This document shows, in pieces, positions 1 to 8,258 of a DNA stretch of 64,000 nucleotides (within the stretch, counting starts at the first letter, position 1; each line of letters opens with the position of its first letter). Under the pieces are notes generated by a model that saw only the letters and a program-made list of their open reading frames with translations, searched no databases and was not told the DNA's origin. The stretch spans positions 12,312-76,311 of the forward strand of contig MKTT01000079.1 in assembly GCA_001898385.1 (NCBI GenBank), in the 5' to 3' direction. This stretch comes from Planctomycetales bacterium 71-10 (GTDB lineage: Bacteria > Planctomycetota > Planctomycetia > Isosphaerales > Isosphaeraceae). The position numbers and the translations under genes are program-made.

Positions 1-86
1 GGGAGGATGCCGAGGGATTCCAGTACGCCGAGGAGATCCTGAAGGAAGACGGCGAGGAGCCGCTGCCGGAGGTCGACAACGCGTGA
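1..86 (+). CDS. 3' end of an unidentified gene (partial)
   Basis: Only the last 27 codons and the TGA stop at 84-86 are inside the window. The visible tail is strongly acidic: 11 of 27 residues are Asp or Glu, and it ends in Val-Asp-Asn-Ala. No motif can be assigned. It converges with the DUF5615/DUF433 pair on the other strand, leaving 24 nt between the stops. The reading frame is supported only by the absence of stops and by GC-rich third positions, so an untranslated or different frame cannot be excluded. Confidence 0.5.
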   Translation, partial: EDAEGFQYAEEILKEDGEEPLPEVDNA

Positions 87-110
87 GGCCCTCGTCCTCC
101 GGGATGGCGG

Positions 111-470
111 TTACGACGGGAGGGGGACGAGGCGCAGGCGGCCTTCCTCGGCGACGGCGAAGTGGCCGTGCCATGAGTGTCCCTGGGCCAGGACGGCCCG
201 GGCGAAGCGGGCCAGGTGGTCGGGCGATTGAAGGCGGGGCCGCAGGAGGATGACGCCGGGAGTCGCCGTCCGGCCGCGAAGAAAGGCGAGTTCGCCGAAA
301 TCCTTGTCGAAGGTCAAGAGGACGCGGGCCTCGGCGATCGCCAGGGCGAGGACCTGATCGTCCGGCCAACTCGGCCCCACGTCGCGTATCCAGGCGACGT
401 CGTGGCCGTCTGATCGCAAGACGGCCACGACGATCGCGGGGACGTTTTCGTCGGCCAGGAGTCGTTCCAC
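111..470 (-). CDS. DUF5615 PIN-like protein (probable toxin of a TA-like pair)
   Basis: A 119-residue protein that matches the DUF5615 (Mut7-C-like, PIN-fold) family. It opens with the family pattern LLADENVP and carries an internal FDKDFGELA stretch, giving the scattered Asp/Glu residues (Asp-Glu near residue 7, Asp in TFDKDFG) expected at a metal-binding PIN-type centre. Such proteins are nearly always encoded directly after a DUF433 protein, as here: its GTG start (468-470) lies one base after the stop of the DUF433 gene, so the two are translationally coupled. By family knowledge the likely role is a small RNase-like toxin. The nuclease activity is inferred, not shown. Confidence 0.8.
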   Translation of the reverse strand: MERLLADENVPAIVVAVLRSDGHDVAWIRDVGPSWPDDQVLALAIAEARVLLTFDKDFGELAFLRGRTATPGVILLRPRLQSPDHLARFARAVLAQGHSWHGHFAVAEEGRLRLVPLPS

Positions 471-471
471 C

Positions 472-699
472 TCAGACCGCCAGGGGGAAGATGCGCTCCC
501 GCTTCAGGGCCTCGACGGCGTAGTGGAGCGCCGCATGGATGTCGTCCTCGGTCAACTGCGGATAGTTCTGGAGGATTTGCTCGTGCGTCCAGCTCTCGGC
601 CAAGAGGTCGAGCAGGAACTCGACGGCCAGCCGAGTCCCCCGGATGACCGGCTTGCCGACCAGGACGGCCGGGTCGATCGCGATCCGATCCTGCCACAT
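472..699 (-). CDS. DUF433 antitoxin-like protein
   Basis: A 75-residue protein of the DUF433 family. The family pattern is clear: an N-terminal RIAIDPAVLVGKPVIRGTRL segment, then LLAESWTHEQILQNYPQL and a helical end. DUF433 proteins have a small winged/ribbon-type DNA-binding fold and are normally the upstream partner of a DUF5615 PIN-like protein. Here the stop codon is one base before the downstream start, a coupling typical of antitoxin-toxin pairs. DNA binding and autoregulation are inferred from the family. The start used is an ATG at 697-699, which gives the full family length. Confidence 0.8.
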   Translation of the reverse strand: MWQDRIAIDPAVLVGKPVIRGTRLAVEFLLDLLAESWTHEQILQNYPQLTEDDIHAALHYAVEALKRERIFPLAV

Positions 700-756
700 G
701 AGGTAGGCTCCAGCGAGGTTGAAGATCTCCCGATGACGAGGCGTCGACCGGGATCG

Positions 757-2475
757 TCACGGCGCCAGGCGGGACAGCTCCTCGCCGATGGCGTCCATCA
801 GCGGGGCGATGGTCTCCCCGTCGAAGGCGAACTTCGCCCCGGCGGCTTCGAAGAGCTGGGGGAGGGGCCTCGCGCCGCCGATGGACAGGGCCTTGCGGTA
901 GGACGCGACGGCGCCGGCGCGGTCGGTCAGGCTGCGCTTCCAGATCTGGAGCGCGCCGAGCTGCGCCACGCCGTATTCGATGTAGTAGAACGGATACAGG
1001 AAAATGTGCAACTGGCGATGCCACGAGTGGTCGCGGGCCGACTCCAGGCCGGACCAGTCGACGTCGCCGCCGAACCGGGCGATGAGCCCGCGCCAGGCGG
1101 CGCGGCGGTCGTCGCGGGTGTGGTCGGGGTTGTTGTAGATCCAGTGCTGGAAGGCGTCCACCGTGGCGATCCAGGGGAGGATCGTCACGATCTCCTCCAG
1201 CAACTTGCGGTGCGAGCGCTCCGAGCCGGCGGCATCGTAGAACGGGTCCTTCGCGCCGGTCCCGAAGAGTTCCATGGTCATGGAGGCGACCTCGCAGAAC
1301 TCCAGCGGGCTCTCGCGGTAGGCGGCCAGGGGCTCGCCGCGCGAGGCCAGGGTGTGGAAGGCGTGGCCCCCCTCGTGGAGCAGCGTGCGGACGTCGCCGT
1401 CGACGCCGACGGCGTTCATGAAGATGAACGGCAGGCGGTCGGCCTCGTAGTTGGTCTGGTAGCCGCCCGGGGCCTTCCCCTTGCGGTTGGCCAGGTCCAG
1501 CAGGTTCTTCTCCCGCATGAACGCGAACTGGGCGCCGAGTTCCGGGTCGACCTCGCGGAAGACCGCCTCGCACCCCTCGGCCAGCCGCTCGACGTCCTCG
1601 AACGGCCGCAGCGGCGGGCGGCCCAGGGGATCCGTCGCGAGGTCCCAGGGGCGGAGCGAATCGACGCCCAGGCGCTTCCTGCGCTCGGAGTGGATGGCGG
1701 AGGCCAGCGGGACGACGGCCTTCTCGATCGCGTCGTGGAACTGGTACGCCTGCTCCGGGCCGTAGTCGAACCGCTCGCGGTTCCTGTAGGCGTAGGCGAC
1801 GTAGTCGTCGAAGCCGGCCTCGCGGGCGACCTCCAGGCGCAGGGCCCGCATCTCGTCGAACAGGCCGTCGAGCAAGTCGCGGTCGGCGAGCCGGCGCTCG
1901 GCGGCGAGGGTCCAGGCTTCCTGGCGGACGGCGCGGTCGGTCGACTCCAGGAACGGCGAGAGCTGGGCGAGCGTCCGCTCCTGGCCCTGGAACTGCACGG
2001 TCATCGCGCCGATGGCCTTCTGGTACTGCTGCTCCAGCTCGGCGAGGCGGGTCTCGCGGGGGATGTTGGCCTCGCGGTAGAGGGCGCGGCGGTTCTCCAG
2101 CGAGCGGGCGAAGACGTGGTAGCGGTCGGCCGGCAGCCCCGCGCGGCCGGGGGCGTCCAGGAACTTGTTGCGGACCTCGTTGAGGTACGGCTTGAGCTTC
2201 GGCTCGACCTCGCGGACGAACTCCAGGTATGCCGCCTCCCGCGCCGGGTCGTCGGTCTGGCAGGTCATCGCGACGTACCGCGACGTCCCTTCCTGGCCGA
2301 CCGCCGCGTTCAGCTCGGCCGAGGCCGTCAGCCAGGCCTCAAGCCGCTCCGGCGTGTCGACGGGCATCGCGAGCACCTTCTTGTACCAGGGCTCGATCTG
2401 GTCCCAGGTCTTCAGCTCCACGTCCTCGGGGAGCCAGGTGCGCGGGAAGGTCTCGGGGGCGTAGGTGGTCGTCAT
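757..2475 (-). CDS. M3 family oligoendopeptidase
   Basis: A 572-residue zinc metallopeptidase of the M3 (oligoendopeptidase F/thimet) family. The zinc-binding HEGGH motif lies around residue 366, in the context LLHEGGHAFHTL, with the downstream glutamate in the EFCEVASMTMELF segment as the third ligand. The C-terminal helical part (WHRQLHIFLYPFYYIEYG) is also typical. No signal peptide is visible, so it should act in the cytoplasm on oligopeptides, and the length is normal for the family. The start ATG gives MTTTYAPETFPRTW. The gene stands alone, 58 nt upstream of the DUF433 start and 57 nt downstream of a small membrane-protein gene on the same strand, so co-transcription is possible. Confidence 0.9.
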   Translation of the reverse strand: MTTTYAPETFPRTWLPEDVELKTWDQIEPWYKKVLAMPVDTPERLEAWLTASAELNAAVGQEGTSRYVAMTCQTDDPAREAAYLEFVREVEPKLKPYLNEVRNKFLDAPGRAGLPADRYHVFARSLENRRALYREANIPRETRLAELEQQYQKAIGAMTVQFQGQERTLAQLSPFLESTDRAVRQEAWTLAAERRLADRDLLDGLFDEMRALRLEVAREAGFDDYVAYAYRNRERFDYGPEQAYQFHDAIEKAVVPLASAIHSERRKRLGVDSLRPWDLATDPLGRPPLRPFEDVERLAEGCEAVFREVDPELGAQFAFMREKNLLDLANRKGKAPGGYQTNYEADRLPFIFMNAVGVDGDVRTLLHEGGHAFHTLASRGEPLAAYRESPLEFCEVASMTMELFGTGAKDPFYDAAGSERSHRKLLEEIVTILPWIATVDAFQHWIYNNPDHTRDDRRAAWRGLIARFGGDVDWSGLESARDHSWHRQLHIFLYPFYYIEYGVAQLGALQIWKRSLTDRAGAVASYRKALSIGGARPLPQLFEAAGAKFAFDGETIAPLMDAIGEELSRLAP

Positions 2476-2532
2476 CGGGCGTGCCTGTCTTCCTTACGAA
2501 CGAGAGGTCCGGTCCATCGTGGGGGTCGCGGG

Positions 2533-2832
2533 TCAGGGGAGGCTCGCCTGGATGCACCAGGCCCCGACGAACAGCCAGGCCGACATCGCGGCGGTGCCGA
2601 CGGCCAGGACGACGGTCGTGGCGGCGAGGGCGTCGGCGTGTTCCAGAAGGCCGCGGGCCTCGCCGATCGCGCCGACGGTGCGGAACAGGGCCATGACCGC
2701 CGCCAGCCCGAGGGCGACCTCGCCGACCCCGGTGAAGAAGACGAGGACGCCGACCCTGCCGGCCGGGTCGCGGCCGAGGGTGAGGATGAATGCGAGGAAT
2801 AGGATGACGAAGGCGAGCGTCTGGAGCCTCAT
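2533..2832 (-). CDS. small membrane protein, three predicted TM segments
   Basis: A 99-residue hydrophobic protein with no family that I recognise. Three membrane segments are visible: residues about 4-22 (LAFVILFLAFILTL), 28-50 (GVLVFFTGVGEVALGLAAVMALF) and 72-95 (TTVVLAVGTAAMSAWLFVGAW). The ATG at 2830-2832 is preferred over an in-frame ATG 30 codons upstream because a strong GGGAGGG ribosome-binding site precedes it and the upstream extension is not hydrophobic. The longer version would also read through the proposed promoter at 2875-2904. It is divergent from the isomerase gene and may share a transcript with the downstream peptidase. Confidence 0.65.
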   Translation of the reverse strand: MRLQTLAFVILFLAFILTLGRDPAGRVGVLVFFTGVGEVALGLAAVMALFRTVGAIGEARGLLEHADALAATTVVLAVGTAAMSAWLFVGAWCIQASLP

Positions 2833-2874
2833 CCGCCGTCCCTCCCACCGATCTTCGCCGCACCCGAGACTCGG

Positions 2875-2904
2875 ATCATCCCCCGGGGGGGCGATCGCTG
2901 TCAA
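2875..2904 (-). promoter_or_regulatory. putative promoter of the small membrane protein gene
   Basis: On the minus strand there is a perfect -35 box TTGACA (2899-2904), an 18-nt spacer and GATGAT as -10 (2875-2880). It sits about 40 nt upstream of the start codon at 2832. The -10 match is only moderate. Confidence 0.5.
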
Positions 2905-2921
2905 CGGCCGTCGCCGGCCCA

Positions 2922-2950
2922 TTGAGGATCGGGCCGTCTTCGGTTAAGAG
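2922..2950 (+). promoter_or_regulatory. putative promoter of the xylose-isomerase-like gene
   Basis: TTGAGG (2922-2927), a 17-nt spacer and TAAGAG (2945-2950), about 90 nt upstream of the ATG at 3043. It is arranged back to back with the minus-strand promoter at 2875-2904. Assigned by eye, with a weak -10. Confidence 0.4.
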
Positions 2951-3042
2951 TACAGGGACCGACGGCGAAACGCGACCGTCGACGTCCCCCGCGTGCGAGG
3001 CCGCAGCGCCGCCTGCCGGTCAGTCCCGGAGCATCCGACGCA

Positions 3043-4083
3043 ATGAGCACCCCGACGAAGTATCGCTTCACCTTCGGCCCCTGGAACATCAGCACCGGCG
3101 CCGACCCCTTCGGGCCCCCCGCCCGCAAGGAGATGGAATACGCCCAGAAGCTCAAGAAGTACAAGGAACTCGGCTTCGACGGCGTCCAGTTCCACGACGA
3201 CGACATCGTCCCGGCCGACCTCGACTGGCAGGCGACGCTCAAGGGGACGGCCGAGGTCAAGAAGATCCTCGACGGCGAGGGCCTCTTCGTCGAGATCATC
3301 GCCCCCCGCCTGTGGGAAGATCCCCGCACGCTGGACGGCGGCTTCACCTCGAACTGCCCCAAGGAGCGGCGGTACGCCATCGATCGCGCCAAGCGCTGCG
3401 CCGACCTGGCCGACGAGGTGGGCTGCAAGAACTACGTCTTCTGGCTGGCCCGCGAGGGGACGTACATCCGCGAGGCCAAGTGCGCCAAGACGGCCGTCGC
3501 CCGGATCGTCGACGCCTGGAACGCGGTGCTGGAGCACAACAAGAACGTCCGGATCCTCGGCGAGGCCAAGCCCAACGAGCCGACCGACTCCGCGTTCATC
3601 CCGACCGTCGGCCACATGATGGCCATCGGCTACAAGACCGTCGACCCGGCCCGCTCCGGCGTGCTGATCGAGAGCGCCCACTCCATCCTGGCCGGCCTCG
3701 ACCCGTCCGAGGACATGGCCTTCGCCCTCTACCACGGCAAGCTCTGGTCGGTCCACCTGAACGACCAGAACGGCCTGAAGTACGACCAGGACAAGACCTT
3801 CGGCTCCGTCGACCTGCGTCGGGCCTTCAACCAGGTCTGGGTCCTGGAGAAGAACGGCTTCGGCCAGGACGGCGAGTGCGTCGGCCTGGACGTCAAGGCC
3901 ATGCGGACCACGACCTTCGAGGACTCGCTCCGGCACCTGGCGAACTCGAAGACCCTGTTCCTCCGCCTCCTCGACATCGTCCGCGCCGTCGACGAGAAGA
4001 AGGTCGAGGAGCTGCGGGCCGAGAAGAAGTACGAGCAACTCGAGATGTACATCCTCGACATGCTCATGGGCAAGAAGGGCTGA
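3043..4083 (+). CDS. xylose isomerase-like TIM-barrel sugar isomerase
   Basis: A 346-residue protein similar over its whole length to actinomycete-type xylose isomerases: RFTFGPW at the start, FHDDD at residues 50-54, DGGFTSN near 98, EAKPNEP at 174-180, PTVGH near 187 and LNDQNGLKYDQD at 239-250. Catalytic His51, Lys176 and the metal ligands Glu174, Glu210, His213, Asp248, Asp250 and Asp283 are present. The position equal to Asp245 of the Streptomyces enzyme is His238 here, so metal site 1 is altered. The protein is about 40 residues shorter than classical XylA. It probably interconverts an aldose and a ketose in the cytoplasm, but the substrate need not be xylose. No sugar transporter or kinase gene is adjacent. 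Confidence 0.8.
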   Translation: MSTPTKYRFTFGPWNISTGADPFGPPARKEMEYAQKLKKYKELGFDGVQFHDDDIVPADLDWQATLKGTAEVKKILDGEGLFVEIIAPRLWEDPRTLDGGFTSNCPKERRYAIDRAKRCADLADEVGCKNYVFWLAREGTYIREAKCAKTAVARIVDAWNAVLEHNKNVRILGEAKPNEPTDSAFIPTVGHMMAIGYKTVDPARSGVLIESAHSILAGLDPSEDMAFALYHGKLWSVHLNDQNGLKYDQDKTFGSVDLRRAFNQVWVLEKNGFGQDGECVGLDVKAMRTTTFEDSLRHLANSKTLFLRLLDIVRAVDEKKVEELRAEKKYEQLEMYILDMLMGKKG

Positions 4084-4220
4084 GCCCGGACGCCCGCCGA
4101 CAAAGAGGCATGGAGCCGGAGCGGGGACGGAGCCCCATCCAGTCCGGAGGCCCGCATCGCCGCCGATGCGGCCGGAGGAGGGCGCGTCCTGTCGCCCCCC
4201 TCCCGATTCGCGTCCGGACC

Positions 4221-4856
4221 TCAGGCCGCGCGGCGACGCAGCCGGGCGACGACGCCCACGCCGCAGGCACCGACGAACAGCAGCGCCATGGACGTCGGTT
4301 CCGGGACGGCCGGCCCGTAGATGATCTGCCCGGCACCGGCCGACTCCGGCGGGCCGAAGATGGGCAGGAGCGCGGCGATCGTGCTGTCGATGGGAACCGG
4401 TGGGTTGTTGTCGTCCGTCTCCGCGAGGGTCAGGCTGTAGCTCAAGTGCATCTCATCGAACACCAGCCCCTGGGGCAGGAAGATCGCATTCGTGCCGATA
4501 TGGACGAAGCGCTGCTCCGAGCCGGCCTCGCTGTAGGAGAACACGTCCACACCCGTGAGCTTCAGCGTCAGGGTGAAATCGCCCACGCGCAAGCCCGACT
4601 CCGACACGGGGAGCCCCGCCAGCGGGAAGACCGCGGCGTTCGCGACGACGGTCCAGACGTCGGTCACCGCCTTGAGGTCGTAGGTGAACGAATCGCCGGC
4701 GAGCAGCGTGGTCCCCACCATCGGATCGCTGCCCGGCGCGAGCGCCGCGGCTCCGCCGCCGGAGTAGAGGACTTCGAAAGTGTAGGCCGTCCCCGCGCGG
4801 GCGGTCGCACCAGCGAGGATCAGGAGCGAGGCGAACGAGATCAGGGTTCGCTGCAC
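4221..4856 (-). CDS. PEP-CTERM sorting-domain secreted protein
   Basis: A 211-residue exported protein. The N-terminus is a signal peptide (VQRTLISFASLLILAGATARA). The C-terminus has the exosortase-type signature: AVPEPTSMALLF, a hydrophobic stretch, then the basic tail RLRRRAA. Such proteins are exported, cleaved and anchored or released by exosortase and usually belong to extracellular matrix. The middle is a beta-rich domain that I do not recognise. The GTG at 4854-4856 is chosen because an AAGGAG ribosome-binding site stands 9 nt upstream and the signal peptide then starts cleanly. The ATG 13 codons further upstream would leave almost no leader after the promoter at 4914-4943. Confidence 0.8.
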   Translation of the reverse strand: MQRTLISFASLLILAGATARAGTAYTFEVLYSGGGAAALAPGSDPMVGTTLLAGDSFTYDLKAVTDVWTVVANAAVFPLAGLPVSESGLRVGDFTLTLKLTGVDVFSYSEAGSEQRFVHIGTNAIFLPQGLVFDEMHLSYSLTLAETDDNNPPVPIDSTIAALLPIFGPPESAGAGQIIYGPAVPEPTSMALLFVGACGVGVVARLRRRAA

Positions 4857-4913
4857 GAGGTTGTTCTCCTTCGATGTGATTGATGCGTGCTTCATCGCCC
4901 GGCTATCATCCGG

Positions 4914-4943
4914 ATTTTAGAGTTGATAACAATCGGTCGTCAA
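4914..4943 (-). promoter_or_regulatory. putative promoter of the PEP-CTERM gene
   Basis: On the minus strand, -35 TTGACG (4938-4943), an 18-nt spacer and -10 TAAAAT (4914-4919). The predicted transcript start near 4907 leaves about 50 nt of leader before the GTG start at 4856. The gap 4896-5155 is visibly more AT-rich than its surroundings. Confidence 0.6.
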
Positions 4944-5155
4944 TCGGCTTCTGGAAATCCTTTTGGAATCGTCGTTGTTCTGCAATCTTTGGGCATGTTC
5001 TATGAAATTCGTTCCGTTCGCCCGGGGGCGTGGCATCCGTCGAAGGGCGGGCCGCATGGCTGGATCGCCGAGGTCCGGAAATCGGGCCGCCGGTTCGGTC
5101 GCGAATGGAACCGTCGGGAGTCGGATCGCCCTGCTGGTCCCGGCGGGTCGTCGGC

Positions 5156-7957
5156 TCAGGTTCGGCCTTCCATGAGGGACTTCAGGTAGGCCCCGGTGGG
5201 GCTGTCGGGGGAGGCGGCGATCTCGGCCGGCGGGCCCATCGCGACGATCCGGCCGCCTCGCGCGCCGGCCCCGGGGCCCATGTCGACGACCCAGTCGGCG
5301 GCGGCGATCACGTCCGGGTTGTGCTCGATGACGACCAGCGTGTTGCCGCGGTCGGCCAGGCGTTCGAGCACGCCGAGCAGGCGGTCGACGTCCGCGAAGT
5401 GGAGGCCGGTCGTCGGCTCGTCGAGGATGTAGAGGAGGTCGCCCGCCTCGGGGCGGCTCAGGTGCGCCGCGAGCTTCACGCGCTGGGCCTCGCCGCCGGA
5501 GAGGGTCGCGCCCGACTGGCCGAGGGTCAGGTAGCCGACGCCGACGTCGTGCAGCGAGCGCAGCCCCGGCAGGACGCGCGGCTGGGCGTCGAAGAACGCC
5601 AGGGCCTCGTCGACCCTCATGCCGAGCACGTCGCCGATCGACTTCTCCTTGAACAGGATCTCGAGCGTCGATCGGTTGAACCGCTGGCCGCGGCACTCCT
5701 CGCAGGCGACGTACAGGTCGGGCAGGATCTGCATCGGCACGCGACGCCGGCCCAGGCCGCGGCAGGTCTCGCAGCGCCCGCCGCGGGCGTTGAAGCTGAA
5801 CCGGGCCGGGCCGTAGCCCCGCGTGCGGGCCTCGCGCGTCCTGGCGAAGACGCGACGGATCTCGTCGAAGACGCTGGTGAACGTGGCGGGGGTCGATCGC
5901 GGCGTCCGGCCGATGGGCGACTGGTCGACCTCGACCATCCCCGCCAGCGAATCCCACCCGGCGATCGTCCCCAGCTCCGGGACCTCGCGCAGGTCGGACC
6001 GTCCGCGGCGGCGGAAGGCCCGGGCGAGGACGTCCAGGACCAGCGTGCTCTTGCCCGACCCGCTCACGCCCGTCACGCACGTCAGCGCGCCGAGGGGGAT
6101 CCGCGCGTCGATCTCGCGGAGGTTGTGGACCGTCGGCCCGCGGATCGTCAGCCGGCCGGGCGACCTCGCGAGCCGGTCCGAGCGATCTCGCCCGCGGCGG
6201 TCCTCCCCGCGCAAACGGCGGCCGGTGAGCGACGCGGGGGACGCGGCGATGCGGTCGAGGGGGCCGACGGCGACGATCTCGCCCCCCGCCGGGCCCGCGC
6301 CGGGGCCGACGTCGACGAGCCAGTCGGCCGCGCGGATGACGGACTCGTCGTGCTCGACGACCAGCACGCTGTTCCCCAGGTCGCGGAGCCGGCGGAGGCC
6401 GTCGAGGAGGCGGTCGGTGTCGCGGGGATGCAGCCCGGCCGTCGGCTCGTCCAGGACGTAGCAGACGCCGACCAGGTCCGACCCGAGCTGCGCCGCCAGG
6501 CGGACGCGCTGGAGTTCGCCACCGGAGAGCGTCCCCGCGGCGCGTCCGAGGGTCAGGTAGCCCAGGCCGACGTCCGCCAGGAACCGCAGCCGGCCTCGGA
6601 TCTCGCGGAGCAGGGGGGCGGCGACGACGGCGTCGTCCTCGGCGAACGTCAGGCCGTCGAAGAAGGCGCGGGCCTCGTCGACGGCCAGGTCGCACGCCTG
6701 GGCGATCGACCGGCCGCCGACCCGGGCCGCCAGGGCCTCCGGCCGGAGCCGGGAGCCGCCGCAGGCGGGGCAGGTCGCCTCCTCGCGGAAGGACGCCAGC
6801 GCCGAAAGGACCGAGGGCCTGGCGTGGTCGCGCTCCAGCTCGGCGAGCATGGCCAGGATGCCGGGGAACGCGGCCTTCCCCTTCTCGCCGAGCAGGAAGG
6901 CTTCCACGGCCGCCTCGGGCCAGGAGGCGAGCGGGGCGTCTCGCTTGAGCTTGAGCCGGCCCAGGAAGGCCGACAGCCGCGGGTCGTCGAGCTGCGCCGC
7001 GCGGAGGCGGGCGCCGAGCTTCGACCAGGGGGCGACGGCCCCGGAGGCGAGGGACCTCGACCGGTCGGGGACGACCAGGCCGGGCTGGAAGGCGGCGACG
7101 ACGCCGAGGCCGTCGCAGGCCGGGCAGGCCCCCTCGGGGCTGTTGAAGCTGAACCCGCGCGGCTCCAGGGCGGGCAGGCTCACGCCGCAATCCGGGCAGG
7201 CGTGGTGGACGCTCATCGTCCGGTCTTCCCAGGTCCCGCCCGCGTCCACGGCGATCGTCGCCAGGCCCTCGGAAAGTTTCAGCGCCAGGTTCAGGCTCTC
7301 CGCGAGCCGAGGCGCGACGCCCTCGCGGACCACCAGGCGGTCGACCACGGCGTCGATCGTGTGGGCCTTCGCCTTCGCCAGTTTCGGCGGCTCGTCGATC
7401 TCCACGACCTCGCCGTCGACCCGCGCCCGGATCAGCCCGGCGCGGCGGATGGCCTGGAAGACCTCGGCGTGCGCGCCCTTGCGGCCCCGGACGAGCGGGG
7501 CCATGAGCAGCAGCCGCGTCCCGGCCGGCAGCGCCAGGATCGAGGCCGCCATCTGCTCGGGCGTCTGGCTGCGGATCGGCAGGCCGCAGCCGGGGCAGTG
7601 GGGGACGCCCAGGCGGGAGAAGAGGACGCGCAAGGAATCCTGGATATCCGTCAGCGTGCCGACCGTGCTCCGAGGGCCGGGCCGCCCGGCGTGCTGGTCG
7701 ATCGCCACCGTCGGCGGCAGGCCGTCCACGTCGTCGACGTCCGGCCGTTCGAGCTGGTCGAGGAACTGCCGCGCGTAGATGGAGAGGCCCTCGACGTAGC
7801 GACGGCGGCCCTCGGCGAACACGGTGTCGAACGCGAGCGAACTCTTGCCCGACCCGCTGACGCCCGTCAGGACCACCAGCGCGTCGCGCGGGAGGTCGAC
7901 GTCCACGCCCTTCAAATTGTGCGTCCGCGCCCCGCGGACCGCGATCACTCCGGCCAT
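5156..7957 (-). CDS. uvrA: UvrA-type excinuclease ABC subunit A
   Basis: A 933-residue UvrA protein, the damage-recognition ATPase of nucleotide excision repair, normally a dimer that loads UvrB. It has the twin ABC-ATPase layout: Walker A GVSGSGKSS near residue 35 and GVSGSGKST in the second half, signatures LSGGELQRVRLAAQL and LSGGEAQRVKLAAHL, and Walker B YVLDEPTAGLHP and YILDEPTTGLHF. Zinc-module cysteine pairs are present (CPDCG/CPACDG, CPACGG, CETCRG/CEECRG). The UvrB-binding region (APLVRGRKGAH, RARVDGEV) is retained, which argues for a canonical UvrA rather than a short paralog. The ATG at 7955-7957 starts the conserved IAVRGARTHNL. The frame is open 30 codons further upstream. Planctomycetes can carry several UvrA genes, so this may not be the only one. 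Confidence 0.9.
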   Translation of the reverse strand: MAGVIAVRGARTHNLKGVDVDLPRDALVVLTGVSGSGKSSLAFDTVFAEGRRRYVEGLSIYARQFLDQLERPDVDDVDGLPPTVAIDQHAGRPGPRSTVGTLTDIQDSLRVLFSRLGVPHCPGCGLPIRSQTPEQMAASILALPAGTRLLLMAPLVRGRKGAHAEVFQAIRRAGLIRARVDGEVVEIDEPPKLAKAKAHTIDAVVDRLVVREGVAPRLAESLNLALKLSEGLATIAVDAGGTWEDRTMSVHHACPDCGVSLPALEPRGFSFNSPEGACPACDGLGVVAAFQPGLVVPDRSRSLASGAVAPWSKLGARLRAAQLDDPRLSAFLGRLKLKRDAPLASWPEAAVEAFLLGEKGKAAFPGILAMLAELERDHARPSVLSALASFREEATCPACGGSRLRPEALAARVGGRSIAQACDLAVDEARAFFDGLTFAEDDAVVAAPLLREIRGRLRFLADVGLGYLTLGRAAGTLSGGELQRVRLAAQLGSDLVGVCYVLDEPTAGLHPRDTDRLLDGLRRLRDLGNSVLVVEHDESVIRAADWLVDVGPGAGPAGGEIVAVGPLDRIAASPASLTGRRLRGEDRRGRDRSDRLARSPGRLTIRGPTVHNLREIDARIPLGALTCVTGVSGSGKSTLVLDVLARAFRRRGRSDLREVPELGTIAGWDSLAGMVEVDQSPIGRTPRSTPATFTSVFDEIRRVFARTREARTRGYGPARFSFNARGGRCETCRGLGRRRVPMQILPDLYVACEECRGQRFNRSTLEILFKEKSIGDVLGMRVDEALAFFDAQPRVLPGLRSLHDVGVGYLTLGQSGATLSGGEAQRVKLAAHLSRPEAGDLLYILDEPTTGLHFADVDRLLGVLERLADRGNTLVVIEHNPDVIAAADWVVDMGPGAGARGGRIVAMGPPAEIAASPDSPTGAYLKSLMEGRT

Positions 7958-8258
7958 GTCCGTCGAGTCCCCTCCTCCTCGACGTCGCGCCGTCGCCGTG
8001 ACGACCCTCGCTCGGGCGGGCTCCGTCGGATCGACAGTGTACCGCAAAACGGCGGGCGTCGGGCGGGGTCGTCGGTCTCGGCCCCGACCCCGGAAGTCTC
8101 ACGGGGTTGGGCTTATCATTTTCGATCGATTCGGGATCGCGGAAATCGCGAGAGCCGAGGCTTTTTCCCCCGTCGTCCCGTCTGGTACACTTGTCGTCCC
8201 GAGGGCGCGGCCGGATCGGAGGCCGGCCGGACGTCGGGCGCTGGGGGGGCCGTCCATC
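7958..8258. other. divergent intergenic region
   Basis: This 301-nt gap separates the uvrA start (minus) from the 855-aa protein start (plus). The part around 8100-8200 is relatively AT-rich and contains the best promoter candidate for the plus-strand operon at 8183-8191. I see no gene, tRNA or strong hairpin in it. Confidence 0.6.
8183..8191 (+). promoter_or_regulatory. possible extended -10 promoter of the ABC operon
   Basis: TGGTACACT (8183-8191) matches an extended -10 element (TGn followed by TACACT), about 68 nt upstream of the ATG at 8259. No good -35 box is seen at the usual distance, so the call is weak. Confidence 0.3.
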
